Shown here: in pieces, positions 18,637 to 27,023 of the stretch
Layout: the number at the start of each line of letters is the position of its first letter
Position numbering within the stretch: position 1 is the first letter of the stretch
Source of the DNA: Kitasatospora sp. MBT63
GTDB lineage: Bacteria > Actinomycetota > Actinomycetes > Streptomycetales > Streptomycetaceae
Length of the DNA stretch: 34,961 nt
Direction: 5' to 3'
Assembly (NCBI RefSeq): GCF_000710465.2
Contig: NZ_JAIZ01000294.1
Span: 34,021 to 68,981, forward strand
The notes under the pieces: generated by a model
What the model saw: only the letters and a program-made list of their open reading frames with translations
Told to the model about the DNA's origin: nothing
The model's database searches: none
Translations under genes and position numbers: made by a program

Positions 18637-18660
18637 CCCCGTCAGGTCCGCAGGGGTCAG
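18633..18660. terminator. Bidirectional hairpin built from two convergent stop codons
   Basis: CTGACCCC (18633-18640), 12-base loop, GGGGTCAG (18653-18660): a perfect 8-bp stem. The left arm contains the TGA of the dehydrogenase and the right arm the TGA of the minus-strand DUF389 gene. The genes are 20 bp apart. Confidence 0.55.
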
Positions 18661-19610
18661 ACCCGGTGCGAGCGCCGCTCACGGCTCTCGATCAGCCGCC
18701 AGATCCGGTGCTGGCCCTTCAGCGTGAGCACTCCGACCACGATCAGCACGACGATGTTGAGCAGCAGCTGCGCCAGTGCCCCGCGCGCCTCCGTGAAGCT
18801 GGAGAACGCGCAGGAGACCCCGACGTCGGCCGCCGCCGGGATGGTGGTGACGGAGATGAACACCCCGAGCAGTGCGCTGGTCCTGGCCTGGGTCAGCGAG
18901 ACGATCCCGACCACACCGGCCAGCACCGCCACCACCACCGAGTAGAAGTTCGGCGTGTCGATCAGGTCGGACACCGGCCGGAGGCCGAGCGCGAACGCCG
19001 TCGGCTGCAGCCCCAGCCCCCGGACCAGCAGCGCGAACAGGAAGGTGGCCAGCACCGCCGAACCGAAGCCGATCAGCAGCGCCAGCAGGCCCTGCCGGAC
19101 CCGGCGCCGGTTGCCGTGCTCCAGGCCGAGCGCCACGCTGGTGATCGCCCCGTACTCGGGTCCGACCACCATCGCCGCCACGATCAGGATCTGCGAGTTG
19201 GTGATGATCCCTACCGCGCCGATGATCCCCGCCACCGTCAGGTACAGGTAGAAGCTCGGCAGGTAGGTGCCCTCGGCGCGGATCCGGGCCTCCACCTCCT
19301 CCCACACCGGCGCGTGCGCCAGCGGGCCGAGCCGGCCCGACTCCGCCGCGGCCGCCGGGCCGGACAGCGCCATCTCCACCGGCTCCACCACGATCGACCC
19401 GCGCCGCTCCACCTCCAGCGCGCGCAGCCGCCGCAGCAGGCCGTTGGCCGCCCCGGCCAGCACGTCGCACTCGACTGCGTCGCCCGCGGGGTGCCGGGCC
19501 GCGGCCGGGAGCACCACCAGGTTGAACACGTAGCGGTCGTCGGCCAGCGTGCGGAGCGTCGCGGCGGCGAGGTCCGGCGGCACCACCAGCCGGACGTGGA
19601 GCATGTCCAT
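18657..19610 (-). CDS. DUF389 domain-containing membrane protein
   Basis: 317 residues from ATG at 19610, preceded by AGGA with seven-base spacing; the ATG two codons later is an alternative. The first 75 residues look like a soluble alpha/beta domain (MLHVRLVVPPDLAAATLRTL, then VECDVLAGAANGLLRRLRAL). The DUF389 core of about six membrane helices follows: YLYLTVAGIIGAVGI, SQILIVAAMVVGPEYGAI, LLALLIGFGSAVLATFLF, NFYSVVVAVLAGVVGIV and a last helix LLLNIVVLIVVGVLTL. The GPEYGA and GVFISVTTIPAAADVG segments are typical. Function of the family is not established. It is divergent from the SDR gene across 265 bp. Confidence 0.88.
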   Translation of the reverse strand: MDMLHVRLVVPPDLAAATLRTLADDRYVFNLVVLPAAARHPAGDAVECDVLAGAANGLLRRLRALEVERRGSIVVEPVEMALSGPAAAAESGRLGPLAHAPVWEEVEARIRAEGTYLPSFYLYLTVAGIIGAVGIITNSQILIVAAMVVGPEYGAITSVALGLEHGNRRRVRQGLLALLIGFGSAVLATFLFALLVRGLGLQPTAFALGLRPVSDLIDTPNFYSVVVAVLAGVVGIVSLTQARTSALLGVFISVTTIPAAADVGVSCAFSSFTEARGALAQLLLNIVVLIVVGVLTLKGQHRIWRLIESRERRSHRV

Positions 19611-19807
19611 CCGGCCATCCTGGGCCAGCCGCCCGGCCGGCCCGCCCCGAGCGCGGCGCCGCGCCACCAACGAGCGACGCCCGCTGGGCCGCCCGGGCGA
19701 CCGGATCCCCCTGTTCCGGCGGCGCGGTAGGCCGGTGGTGTGACGTACGCCCCCGGATCGGTGCGGCCCGCGTGCCGGTCGGACCCCGGGCACCCGCACG
19801 GTGGTTT

Positions 19808-19833
19808 GGTCCTCGGGAGGACCCGCGGTCCTC
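19808..19833. promoter_or_regulatory. GGTCCTC inverted repeat plus extra half-site, candidate operator
   Basis: GGTCCTC-GG-GAGGACC is a perfect 7-bp-arm inverted repeat (19808-19823), and a third GGTCCTC follows at 19827-19833. It lies 43 bp before the SDR start in the region shared with the DUF389 gene. No convincing -10/-35 is visible next to it. Confidence 0.4.
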
Positions 19834-19875
19834 ACCGGCCCGCGGGGCCGGCCCGACGGCAGGAGGAGAGACCCG

Positions 19876-20715
19876 GTGGCAGCAGGCGACGGTACGGGGC
19901 GCACGGCGGTCTCCGCGCAACTCCTGAAGGGCCAGAAGGCGCTGGTGACCGGCGCCAACTCGGGCATCGGCAAGGCGACCGCGATCGCGCTCGGCCGGGC
20001 CGGCGCCGACGTGGTGGTCAACTACGTGGCCGGCGCCGACGCCGCCGCCGAGGTGGTCGCCACCCTCCAGGGGTTCGGGGTGCGGGCCTACGCCCACGAG
20101 GCGGACGTCTCCGACGAGGACCAGGTGGTGGCGATGGTCGCCCGGATGGTCGAGGAGCTCTCCACCATCGACATCATGGTCGCCAACGCCGGACTGCAAC
20201 GGGACGCGCCCTCCACCGAGATGACGCTCGCCCAGTGGCAGAAGGTCATCGACGTCAACCTGACCGGCCAGTTCCTGTGCGCCCGCGAGGCCGCCAAGGA
20301 GTTCGTCCGCCGGGGCGTGGTGCCGGAGGTCTCCCGGTCGGCCGGGAAGATCATCTGCATGAGTTCGGTGCACCAGATCATCCCGTGGGCCGGCCACGTC
20401 AACTACGCCTCCTCCAAGGGCGGCGTCGGCATGCTGATGCAGACCCTCGCCCAGGAGCTCGCCCCGCAGCGGATCCGGGTCAACGCGGTCGCCCCCGGCG
20501 CCATCCGCACCCCCATCAACACCGACGCCTGGTCCACCCCCGAGGCCGAGGCGGAACTGCTCAAGCTCATCCCGTACCGCCGGGTCGGCGACCCGGACGA
20601 CATCGCCAACGCCGTCGTCGCCGTCGCCTCCGACCTGCTCGACTACGTGGTCGGCACCACGCTGTACGTCGACGGCGGGATGACCCTCTTCCCGGGCTTC
20701 GCCACCGGAGGCTGA
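19876..20715 (+). CDS. SDR family oxidoreductase, glucose 1-dehydrogenase-like
   Basis: 279 residues from GTG at 19876, directly after a very strong ribosome site AGGAGGAGAG (19861-19870). The cofactor motif is TGANSGIG (25-32), followed by NAG in MVANAG. The active site is S164 (CMSS), Y177 and K181 (NYASSK). The PGAIRTPIN and YVDGGMTLFPGF segments are those of the classical SDR group called glucose 1-dehydrogenase. It is cytoplasmic, and oxidation of a sugar or another secondary alcohol is likely. It is 68 bp upstream of cydA on the same strand and could be cotranscribed; feeding NAD(P)H to the respiratory chain would fit, but this is inference. Confidence 0.88.
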   Translation: MAAGDGTGRTAVSAQLLKGQKALVTGANSGIGKATAIALGRAGADVVVNYVAGADAAAEVVATLQGFGVRAYAHEADVSDEDQVVAMVARMVEELSTIDIMVANAGLQRDAPSTEMTLAQWQKVIDVNLTGQFLCAREAAKEFVRRGVVPEVSRSAGKIICMSSVHQIIPWAGHVNYASSKGGVGMLMQTLAQELAPQRIRVNAVAPGAIRTPINTDAWSTPEAEAELLKLIPYRRVGDPDDIANAVVAVASDLLDYVVGTTLYVDGGMTLFPGFATGG

Positions 20716-20783
20716 CCCGCCGCCACCCGACCCCGCCCCCGGTCCGGGCCCCGGCCGGCCCCCGGTACGAGACAGAGGCACCC

Positions 20784-22265
20784 ATGCACGGCACCGCCGC
20801 CCTCCTCGCCGGCACCCCGCCCCAACTCCTGCCCGCACGCGAGCTGATGGCCTTCTCGCTGGCCACCCACATCCTGCTGGTCCCGTTCGGCGTCGCACTG
20901 CCGTTCATCACCCTGCTGATGCACCTGCGCGGCCTGCGCCGCCAGGACGCGACGGCGATGCTGCTGGCCCGGCGCTGGTCGGCGGTGATGGCCGTGCAGT
21001 TCGCCATCGGCGTGGTCACCGGCACCGTGCTGTCCCTCGAGTTCGGGCTGCTCTGGCCGGGCATGCTGGGCCGCTGGGGCGACGTGTTCGGCCTCGGGTT
21101 CGGGGTCGAGGCCTGGGCGTTCTTCCTGGAGGCCGTCCTGATCGCGATCTACCTGTACGGCTGGCGGCGGCTCAAGCCCTGGACGCACTTCTGGCTCGGC
21201 GTCCCGCTGCCGCTGACCGCGCTGATGGGCGCGTTCGGCATCGTCGCCGCCAACTCCTGGATGAACACCCCGCAGGGCTTCACCCTCGACGCCGAGGGCA
21301 ACCCGGTCGGCGTCAGCGTCCGGCAGGCCGTGTTCACGCCCATGTTCGGCCCCGAGTACTGGCACTTCGCGGCCGCGATGTTCCTCACCGCTGCCTACGT
21401 GACCGCCGGCGTGTACGCGGTAGGCCTGCTGCGCGGCCGCCACGACCGCTACCACCTGCTCGGCTTCACCGTCCCGTTCACCGTCGCCGCGATCCTCACC
21501 CCGATCCAGTTCGTGCTCGGTGACTCCATCGCCCGTTCGGTCTTCCACAAACAGCCGATCAAGTTCGCCGCCACCGAGCTGGTCTGGGACACCGACACCC
21601 ACGTCCCCGAGTACATCTACGGCCGGCTGAACGAGGACGGCACCATCTCCGGCGGCCTGAAGATCCCCCAACTCGACTCCATCCTGGCCGGGTTCAAACC
21701 CAGCACCCAGGTCACCGGCCTCAGCTCGGTCGCCGCGGACGACCGCCCGACCGCCCTCCAGGCCACCATCGCGCACTGGGCCTTCGACACCATGGCCGTC
21801 ATCGGCAGCCTGCTGATCCTGCTCGCCCTCTGGTACGGGTGGATCCGGCTGCGCCACCTCGACCTGCCCCGCTCACGATGGTTCCTGCGCTGCGCCGCCG
21901 TCGCCGGGGCCGCCTGCCTGCTCACCGTCGAGTGCGGCTGGATCACCACCGAGGTCGGCCGCCAGCCGTGGATCGTCTACAACAACATGCGGGTCGCCGA
22001 CGCCGTCACCGGCACCCGGGCCGGCTCGCTGTGGGCGATGCTCGGCATCGTCATCGTGGTCTACGCGGCGGTGATCGCCGGATTCCTCACCGTGCTGCTC
22101 AAGATGCGCACCCGCTGGCGCGCCACCGACCTCGACACCGCGGGCCCGGCCGGCGCCGCACCCGAGGCCGACACCCCGTACGGGCCCCGCGGCGACCGGC
22201 TGCCCGCCACCGTCGACGGCGGCCGCGACCGCACCCCCGGAGGTGGGGCCCGATGGCCGAGGTGA
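20784..22265 (+). CDS. cydA: Cytochrome bd-type oxidase subunit I (divergent type, short Q-loop)
   Basis: 493 residues; ATG with AGAGG four to six bases upstream. Haem ligands can be placed at H29 (ATHILL), H194 (EYWHFAAAM) and M402 (YNNMRVADA). The quinol-site pair is K260/E265 in QPIKFAATELVW. The signature GWITTEVGRQPW is present. Acidic residues of the proton path are E109 and E116 in VEAWAFFLEA; their spacing is seven, while E. coli-type CydA has eight. The Q-loop is short and several helices differ clearly from the usual actinobacterial CydA, so this belongs to a divergent bd branch. It is the membrane quinol oxidase subunit holding b558, b595 and d. No Rex-type operator is seen upstream. 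Confidence 0.9.
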   Translation: MHGTAALLAGTPPQLLPARELMAFSLATHILLVPFGVALPFITLLMHLRGLRRQDATAMLLARRWSAVMAVQFAIGVVTGTVLSLEFGLLWPGMLGRWGDVFGLGFGVEAWAFFLEAVLIAIYLYGWRRLKPWTHFWLGVPLPLTALMGAFGIVAANSWMNTPQGFTLDAEGNPVGVSVRQAVFTPMFGPEYWHFAAAMFLTAAYVTAGVYAVGLLRGRHDRYHLLGFTVPFTVAAILTPIQFVLGDSIARSVFHKQPIKFAATELVWDTDTHVPEYIYGRLNEDGTISGGLKIPQLDSILAGFKPSTQVTGLSSVAADDRPTALQATIAHWAFDTMAVIGSLLILLALWYGWIRLRHLDLPRSRWFLRCAAVAGAACLLTVECGWITTEVGRQPWIVYNNMRVADAVTGTRAGSLWAMLGIVIVVYAAVIAGFLTVLLKMRTRWRATDLDTAGPAGAAPEADTPYGPRGDRLPATVDGGRDRTPGGGARWPR

Positions 22266-23299
22266 TCGCCTGGGTGCTGGTGCTCGCCGTCGCCGCGTAC
22301 GCCTGCGCGGGCGGCACCGACTACGGCGCCGGGTTCTGGGACCTGCTGGCCGGCGGAGCGCGGCGCGGCGAGCGGCCGCGCTGGCTGATCGACCATGCGA
22401 TGGCCCCCGTCTGGGAGGTCAACAACGTCTGGCTGGTCTTCGTGCTGGTCGTGATGTGGACCGGCTTCCCCACCATGTTCCAGGCGGTGTTCACCGCGAT
22501 GTGGCTGCCGCTGGCGCTCGCCGCGGTCGGCCTGGTGCTGCGCGGCGCCGGCTTCGCGCTGCGCAAGCCCACCCGGCGTCTCGCCCGGCGGCGGATCTAC
22601 GGCGCGACGTTCGCCGTCGCCTCCCTGGTCACCCCCTTCTTCCTGGGCGCCGTCCTCGGCGGCATCGCCTCCGGCCGGGTCGCCGTCGGCACCCCCGCCA
22701 CCGCCGACGCCTGGGCCAACCCCACCTCCGTCCTGGCGGGGCTGCTGGCCATCGCGGCCACCGCCTTCCTCGGCGCGGTGTTCCTCTGCTCCGACGCCCG
22801 GCGCTTCGGCGCCGACGACCTGGTCGGCTACTTCCGGCTGCGCGCCCTGTGCGCGCTGGGCGCCGTCGTCGTGCTGGCCCTGATCGGCCTGCCGGTCACC
22901 CACGACGACGCCCGCTACGTCTGGGACGGCCTGACCGGCGGCGCCGGGCTGGCGCTGATCCTGCTGGCCGCGGCGGCCGGCGCGGCCACCGCCGTGCTGC
23001 TGCTGCGCCGGGCCCACCGCTGGAGCCGCTGGACAGCGTCCGCCGCCGTCGCCCTGACCGTCGTCGCCTGGGGCTTCGCCCAGCGCCCCTACCTGCTGCC
23101 CACCACCCTGACCGTCGCGGACGCCGCCGGCGACGGGGACACCCTGACCTGGCTGCTCATCGTCACGCTGGTCGCCGTGCTGCTGGTCGGGCCCGCGCTG
23201 GTCCTGCTCTTCTGGCTGGACACCCACGGCGAACTGGAACCGCTGACCGACGCCGACACCGGCACCACCGGCCACGCCAAGGGCGACGACCTGCCCTGA
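22253..23299 (+). CDS. cydB: Cytochrome bd-type oxidase subunit II
   Basis: 348 residues. ATG at 22253 with GGAGGTG eight bases upstream, inside the end of cydA (13-nt overlap), so synthesis is coupled. Typical CydB features are YACAGGTDYGAGFWDLLAGG at the N-terminus and the acidic DHAMAPVWEVNNVWLVFVLVVMW helix, followed by MFQAVFTAMWLPLAL and further membrane helices to a total of about eight or nine. It stabilises the haem subunit and forms the pseudo-symmetric partner. No small CydX-like ORF and no cydCD transporter genes follow; the next gene is convergent. A second oxidase with cydCD elsewhere in the genome is likely. Confidence 0.92.
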   Translation: MAEVIAWVLVLAVAAYACAGGTDYGAGFWDLLAGGARRGERPRWLIDHAMAPVWEVNNVWLVFVLVVMWTGFPTMFQAVFTAMWLPLALAAVGLVLRGAGFALRKPTRRLARRRIYGATFAVASLVTPFFLGAVLGGIASGRVAVGTPATADAWANPTSVLAGLLAIAATAFLGAVFLCSDARRFGADDLVGYFRLRALCALGAVVVLALIGLPVTHDDARYVWDGLTGGAGLALILLAAAAGAATAVLLLRRAHRWSRWTASAAVALTVVAWGFAQRPYLLPTTLTVADAAGDGDTLTWLLIVTLVAVLLVGPALVLLFWLDTHGELEPLTDADTGTTGHAKGDDLP

Positions 23300-23330
23300 C
23301 CCTCCGCCCCGCTGAACGGTGGCCGGGCCG

Positions 23331-23825
23331 TCAGCGGGCGAGCGAGCGCAGCAGGCGGACGTACGGGGACCAGCGGGACGGCCGGGACACCGTGCCGGTG
23401 CAGGCCTGTTCGGCGCGGTCCAAGGCGTCCTCCAGGCAGGCGTCGTGCATCCAGCGGAAGGCCAGCGGCCAGCTCAGCCGCGCGGGGCCGCCGGTCCGCA
23501 TGGCGAGGGTGTGCCGCAGGACCGTGCGCCCCCCGTCCAGCGGCAGCGCCGTGAACTCGTGGAAGCCGTCGAAACCGCGCGGCCCGCTGAAGGCGAACCG
23601 CACCCAGGTGCCGGGCACGTACGCGGTGACCGTGTAGCGGACCGGTCCGTGGCCGCCCACCGCGCCCGCCGCCAGCGGGCGGTCGAACTCCATCGCGGGC
23701 CACTGGGCGTGCGGCCACAGCCGGTCCGGCCGGCCGGCCGTCCCGCCGGACAGGCCGTCGATGAGCGCGCCCACCTCGCCCGGGTCGGCGGCCAGCACGC
23801 GCTCGTGCACGTTGTAGACGGGCAT
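23331..23825 (-). CDS. SRPBCC (START/Bet v1-like) family protein
   Basis: 164 residues from ATG at 23825, preceded by a purine-rich GAGGGGGA. Start MPVYNVHERVL and segments RYTVTAYVPGTWVRFAFSGPRGFDGFHEFTAL and RTVLRHTLAMRTGG fit the SRPBCC hydrophobic-pocket fold (polyketide cyclase or lipid-binding relatives). No catalytic residue is diagnostic and the ligand is unknown. It is divergent from a TetR gene 64 bp away with a palindrome between them, so it is the probable target of that regulator. Convergent with cydB. Confidence 0.8.
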   Translation of the reverse strand: MPVYNVHERVLAADPGEVGALIDGLSGGTAGRPDRLWPHAQWPAMEFDRPLAAGAVGGHGPVRYTVTAYVPGTWVRFAFSGPRGFDGFHEFTALPLDGGRTVLRHTLAMRTGGPARLSWPLAFRWMHDACLEDALDRAEQACTGTVSRPSRWSPYVRLLRSLAR

Positions 23826-23846
23826 GGGTCCCCCTCGGAAGCAAAT

Positions 23847-23862
23847 TAGAGAAGTCTCTCTA
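23847..23862. promoter_or_regulatory. TetR-type operator palindrome
   Basis: TAGAGA-AGTC-TCTCTA is a perfect 6-4-6 inverted repeat in the AT-richer divergent region between the SRPBCC and TetR genes. A related half-site (TACTCTCTTA) lies at about 23877-23886, next to the TetR ATG. Confidence 0.7.
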
Positions 23863-23889
23863 GTTGTTCTGGAGGCTACTCTCTTATTC

Positions 23890-24486
23890 ATGGCGCGACC
23901 ACCCCGCTTCGACACCGGCCAACTCCTCGACGCCGCGGTCCTCCTCGCCGCCACCGGCGGCCCGGCCGACGTGACCATGACCGCCGTCGCCCAGGCGGTC
24001 GGCGCGCCGAGCGGCTCCGTGTACCACCGCTTCCCCGGCCGGACCGCCCTGCTCGCCGAGGTGTGGCTGCGCAGCGTCGAGCGCTTCCAGGACGGCTACT
24101 TCGCCGCGCTCGGCAGCGACCCCGACCCGCGGCTCGCCGCCCGCGCCGCAGCCCGGCACGTGGTCTCCTGGAGCCGCGCCCACCCGCAGGAGGCCGCGCT
24201 GCTCCTGTACGGACCCGGGGAGTTCGGCCGCGCCGACTGGTCCGAGGCCCACAAGGACCGTGCGGACCTGGGCAATCAGCGCGTGTTCGGCTCCCTCGCC
24301 ACCCTCGCCGAAGCGCTCGGCGCGGCCGGCCCCCAGGACCGTGACCGGGTCGTCCTGGCCCTGATCGACCTGCCGCTGGCCGTGGTCCGCCGCCATCTGC
24401 GGGCGGGCGACCCGCTGCCGCCGTACGCCGAGGAGCTCGCCGAGGAATCCACGGCGACACTCCTCGCCCGCCCCTGCGCCGGGTAG
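23890..24486 (+). CDS. TetR family transcriptional regulator
   Basis: 198 residues from ATG at 23890. GGAGG at about 23870 is too far away, so translation may be leaderless. The N-terminal helix-turn-helix is clear: LLDAAVLLAATGGPADVTMTAVAQAVGAPSGSVYHRFPGRTALLAEV (about 11-57). The remaining 140 residues are the helical ligand-binding and dimer domain, with an RAHPQEAALLLYGPGEF segment seen in related regulators. It is likely an autorepressor that also controls the divergent SRPBCC gene through the palindrome at 23847-23862. The ligand is unknown. It is convergent with the GMC gene after 13 bp. Confidence 0.92.
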   Translation: MARPPRFDTGQLLDAAVLLAATGGPADVTMTAVAQAVGAPSGSVYHRFPGRTALLAEVWLRSVERFQDGYFAALGSDPDPRLAARAAARHVVSWSRAHPQEAALLLYGPGEFGRADWSEAHKDRADLGNQRVFGSLATLAEALGAAGPQDRDRVVLALIDLPLAVVRRHLRAGDPLPPYAEELAEESTATLLARPCAG

Positions 24487-24499
24487 CCGGCCGGGCCGG

Positions 24500-26080
24500 T
24501 CAGTTCAGGCGGGCCAGGAGGTGGTCGCCGACCCGCAGGGCGTTGGCGATGGCGGTCAGGGACGGGTTCACCGCGCCGATGCTCGGGAAGAAGCTGGTGT
24601 CGACCACGTACAGGTTGTCCAGGTCGTGGGCCCGGCAGTCGACGTCGAGTGCGGAGGAGGCGGGGTCGGTGCCGAAGCGCACGGTGCCGGCCTGGTGGGC
24701 GGTGGCGCCGATCGGCATGCCCTTGTGCAGGTAGATGCTGTGGTCGAAGAGCCGGCGGGGGTGCATGCCGAGACTGTCGAGCATGCCGCGCAGCCGGTGC
24801 TGGAGGCGTTCCAGTCCGGCGGTGTTGTTGTGCTCGTCGATGGACAGGTGGATGCGGCCCTCGCCGTCCAGGGTGACCCGGCTGTCGGGCAGCGGCAGGT
24901 CCTCCCCACACAGCCAGAAGTCGACGGCGTGGTGCGCCAGCACCTCGAACGGCATCCGCGGCGAGGCCTTGCCCGCCCAGCGCGGCGCTTCCCCGCGGAT
25001 CTGTTCGGCGTCGGACTTGCCGAGCATCTGGATGCCGCCGAGCGGGTACTCGAAGTCGTCCGCGCCGAGGTACCAGTCGTTGAGGGCGAGGGTCTTCTGG
25101 AACACGGTGGGGTTGGGTTCCCGGGAGACGGCCATCAGGGCCAGGTTGTTGTGCCGCATGTAGTGCCGGCCGACCACGTCCGAGCTGTTGGCCAGCCCGC
25201 GCGGATGCCGGTCGTTGGCCGAACGCAGCAGCAGCGCGGCCGAGTTGACCGCACCGCAGGCGACCACCACCAGGTCGGCGGAGAACCGCTCGGTGCTCCC
25301 GTCGGCGAGTTCGGTGACCACCGCGGTGACGGTCCGCCCGTCCGGGCCGGTCTCCAGCCGGCGGACGTCGGCCCCGGTCAGCAGCGTGAGGCCCGGGTGC
25401 TGCAGGGCGGGGTCGACGCAGATCACCTGGCTGTCCGACTTGGCGTTGAGCAGGCACGGGAAGCCGTCCACCCGGCTGCAGCGGATGCAGGCGCTGGTGT
25501 GGGCCGCCCGGCCGTCCGCGTCCTGGGTGAGGTCTACCCCGATCGGCAGGTGGAACGGGTGCAGGCCCTGCTTCTCCAGGTCGTCGCTGAGCTGCTGGAT
25601 CCGCGGCTCGTGGGCGACCGGCGGGTACGCGTAGTCAGCGCCGGCCGGGCCCTCGGTGGGGTCCTCGCCGTGCCGGCCGTGCACCAGGTAGAGGTGCTCG
25701 GCCTCGGTGTAGTACGGCTCCAGGTCCTCGTAGCGGATCGGCCAGGCCGGGGAGATGCCGTCGTGGTGGTGGAGTTCGCCGAAGTCCTCGGGGCGCAGCC
25801 GGAACAGTGCGGCGCCGTAGAACTTGGTGTTGCCGCCGACGTAGTAGTTGACCTCCGGGGTGAACTCCTTGCCGTGCCGGTCGTACCAGGTCTCCGGGGC
25901 GAGGTACCTGCCCTGGACGAAGACCGCGGTGGAGTCCCAGTTGTCCAGCTCGCGGGGTAGGTAGCCGCCGCGTTCCAGCAGCAGGATCCGCTTGCCGGAG
26001 GGGGCGAGGCGGTGGGCGAGCGTGCCGCCGCCCGCACCGGTGCCGATGATGATCACGTCGTAGTGCTGGTTCTCGGTCAC
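24500..26080 (-). CDS. GMC family FAD oxidoreductase (glucose/choline dehydrogenase-like)
   Basis: 526 residues from GTG at 26080, with AAAGG about seven bases upstream. The FAD-binding dinucleotide motif is VIIIGTGAGGGTLAHRLA at the N-terminus. NYYVGGNTKFYGAALFRLRPEDF is the conserved second FAD segment. The C-terminus has the active-site pair: His in GATAHQAGTVRFG and Asn in SIGAVNPSLTAIANALR. A CIRCSRVDGFPCLL cluster resembles the Cys motif of bacterial sugar/pyranose-type GMC enzymes. There is no Tat or Sec signal, so it is a cytoplasmic alcohol or sugar dehydrogenase with unknown substrate. It is the last gene of a minus-strand set, 22 bp after the cyclase, probably the same operon. Confidence 0.9.
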   Translation of the reverse strand: MTENQHYDVIIIGTGAGGGTLAHRLAPSGKRILLLERGGYLPRELDNWDSTAVFVQGRYLAPETWYDRHGKEFTPEVNYYVGGNTKFYGAALFRLRPEDFGELHHHDGISPAWPIRYEDLEPYYTEAEHLYLVHGRHGEDPTEGPAGADYAYPPVAHEPRIQQLSDDLEKQGLHPFHLPIGVDLTQDADGRAAHTSACIRCSRVDGFPCLLNAKSDSQVICVDPALQHPGLTLLTGADVRRLETGPDGRTVTAVVTELADGSTERFSADLVVVACGAVNSAALLLRSANDRHPRGLANSSDVVGRHYMRHNNLALMAVSREPNPTVFQKTLALNDWYLGADDFEYPLGGIQMLGKSDAEQIRGEAPRWAGKASPRMPFEVLAHHAVDFWLCGEDLPLPDSRVTLDGEGRIHLSIDEHNNTAGLERLQHRLRGMLDSLGMHPRRLFDHSIYLHKGMPIGATAHQAGTVRFGTDPASSALDVDCRAHDLDNLYVVDTSFFPSIGAVNPSLTAIANALRVGDHLLARLN

Positions 26081-26102
26081 GGTCCTGCCTTTCGTGCCGT
26101 GC

Positions 26103-27023
26103 TCACATGATCGCGATGGGGTTGACCGGCGAGCCGGTGGCGCCGGGCAGTCGCAGGGGGGCCACCACACACAGGAACGACCACCGGCCGGCGGCCGCGC
26201 AGGCCGCTGCCAGGTCCTCGAACTGCAGGTAGTCCAGGAGGTGCAGGCCCATCGCGTGGACGGCGAGCACGTGCACCGGGTACGCGACGCCCTCGGTGGT
26301 GCTGGGCGCCGCGTCGTTGTTGCCGTCGCCGCCGAGCGCGGTGACACCGCGCTCGGCGAGGAACTCCATGGCGCTCGGGTGCAGCCCGGCGCGGGTGACG
26401 GCGGCGTCCCACGGGCCGAGTTCGGTGCGCCGCCGCCGGTGCCCGACCCGGACCAGCAGAATGTCCCCGGCGCCCACCCGGACGCCCTGGGCCCGTTCGG
26501 CGGCGGCCAGTTCGGCGGCGCCGACGTGTTCGCCGGGCTCCAGCCACGGCACGCCGCGCAGCCGGGGGAGGTCGAGCAGCACCCCCCGGCCGACGATGCC
26601 GTCCCGGGCCGCCTCGACGCTCAGCGCCCGCGCACCGTCCGGGGCGAGGGTGTCGGCGGGGACGCCGTCGTGCAGCGTGCCGTGGTAGACGACGTGGCAG
26701 AGCGCGTCGAGGTGGCTGTCGGCGTCGCCGTGCACGTTCATGGCGAACCGGTCCCGGGCGAAGTCCAGGCCGTGCGGGTCGACCGCGCCGCGGACGGCGC
26801 CGGTCATCTCGTGCCGGGCGGGCTCCGGGTCGTCCGGGCCGGCCCGGGTCTCCACCGGCGCGGCCAGGCCCACCGTCCGCCCGGAGCGGACCTCGGCCGC
26901 GGCGGCCACCACCTGCTCGGGGGTGGCCGCGGCCGGGCCGCCCGGTCGCCGGACCCGTGCGTAGAGCGCGGCGAACTCCCGGGCGTCGAGCGCCCCGGGG
27001 GCCGGCGGCGGGCCGGTGCTCAG
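26103..27023 (-). CDS. Cyclase family protein (kynurenine formamidase-like), probable CTG start
   Basis: 306 residues if begun at the CTG at 27023. The first ATG/GTG in frame is GTG at 26912/26909, giving about 269 residues, but that would drop DAREFAALYARVR, which looks like the family's usual N-terminus (FxALYxRLR). The CTG overlaps the GH15 stop (CTGA) and has GGAGG four bases upstream (27028-27032), and no canonical start lies close upstream in frame. The metal-binding motif is HGDADSHLDALCHV, with GDGNNDAAP and VNPIAI near the C-terminus. The family hydrolyses formyl-kynurenine or forms/opens cyclic products, and is often found with secondary-metabolite genes. Relative to homologues I remember, a WGPDDRRGALNH-like segment near residue 30 seems missing; a sequence comparison should confirm this. 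Confidence 0.82.
   Translation of the reverse strand: MSTGPPPAPGALDAREFAALYARVRRPGGPAAATPEQVVAAAAEVRSGRTVGLAAPVETRAGPDDPEPARHEMTGAVRGAVDPHGLDFARDRFAMNVHGDADSHLDALCHVVYHGTLHDGVPADTLAPDGARALSVEAARDGIVGRGVLLDLPRLRGVPWLEPGEHVGAAELAAAERAQGVRVGAGDILLVRVGHRRRRTELGPWDAAVTRAGLHPSAMEFLAERGVTALGGDGNNDAAPSTTEGVAYPVHVLAVHAMGLHLLDYLQFEDLAAACAAAGRWSFLCVVAPLRLPGATGSPVNPIAIM

Noticed and set aside
19740..22265. 841-codon fusion of an N-terminal extension to CydA
   Set aside because: The first 348 codons are a shadow of the SDR gene; CydA starts at 20784 with a ribosome site and ordinary length.
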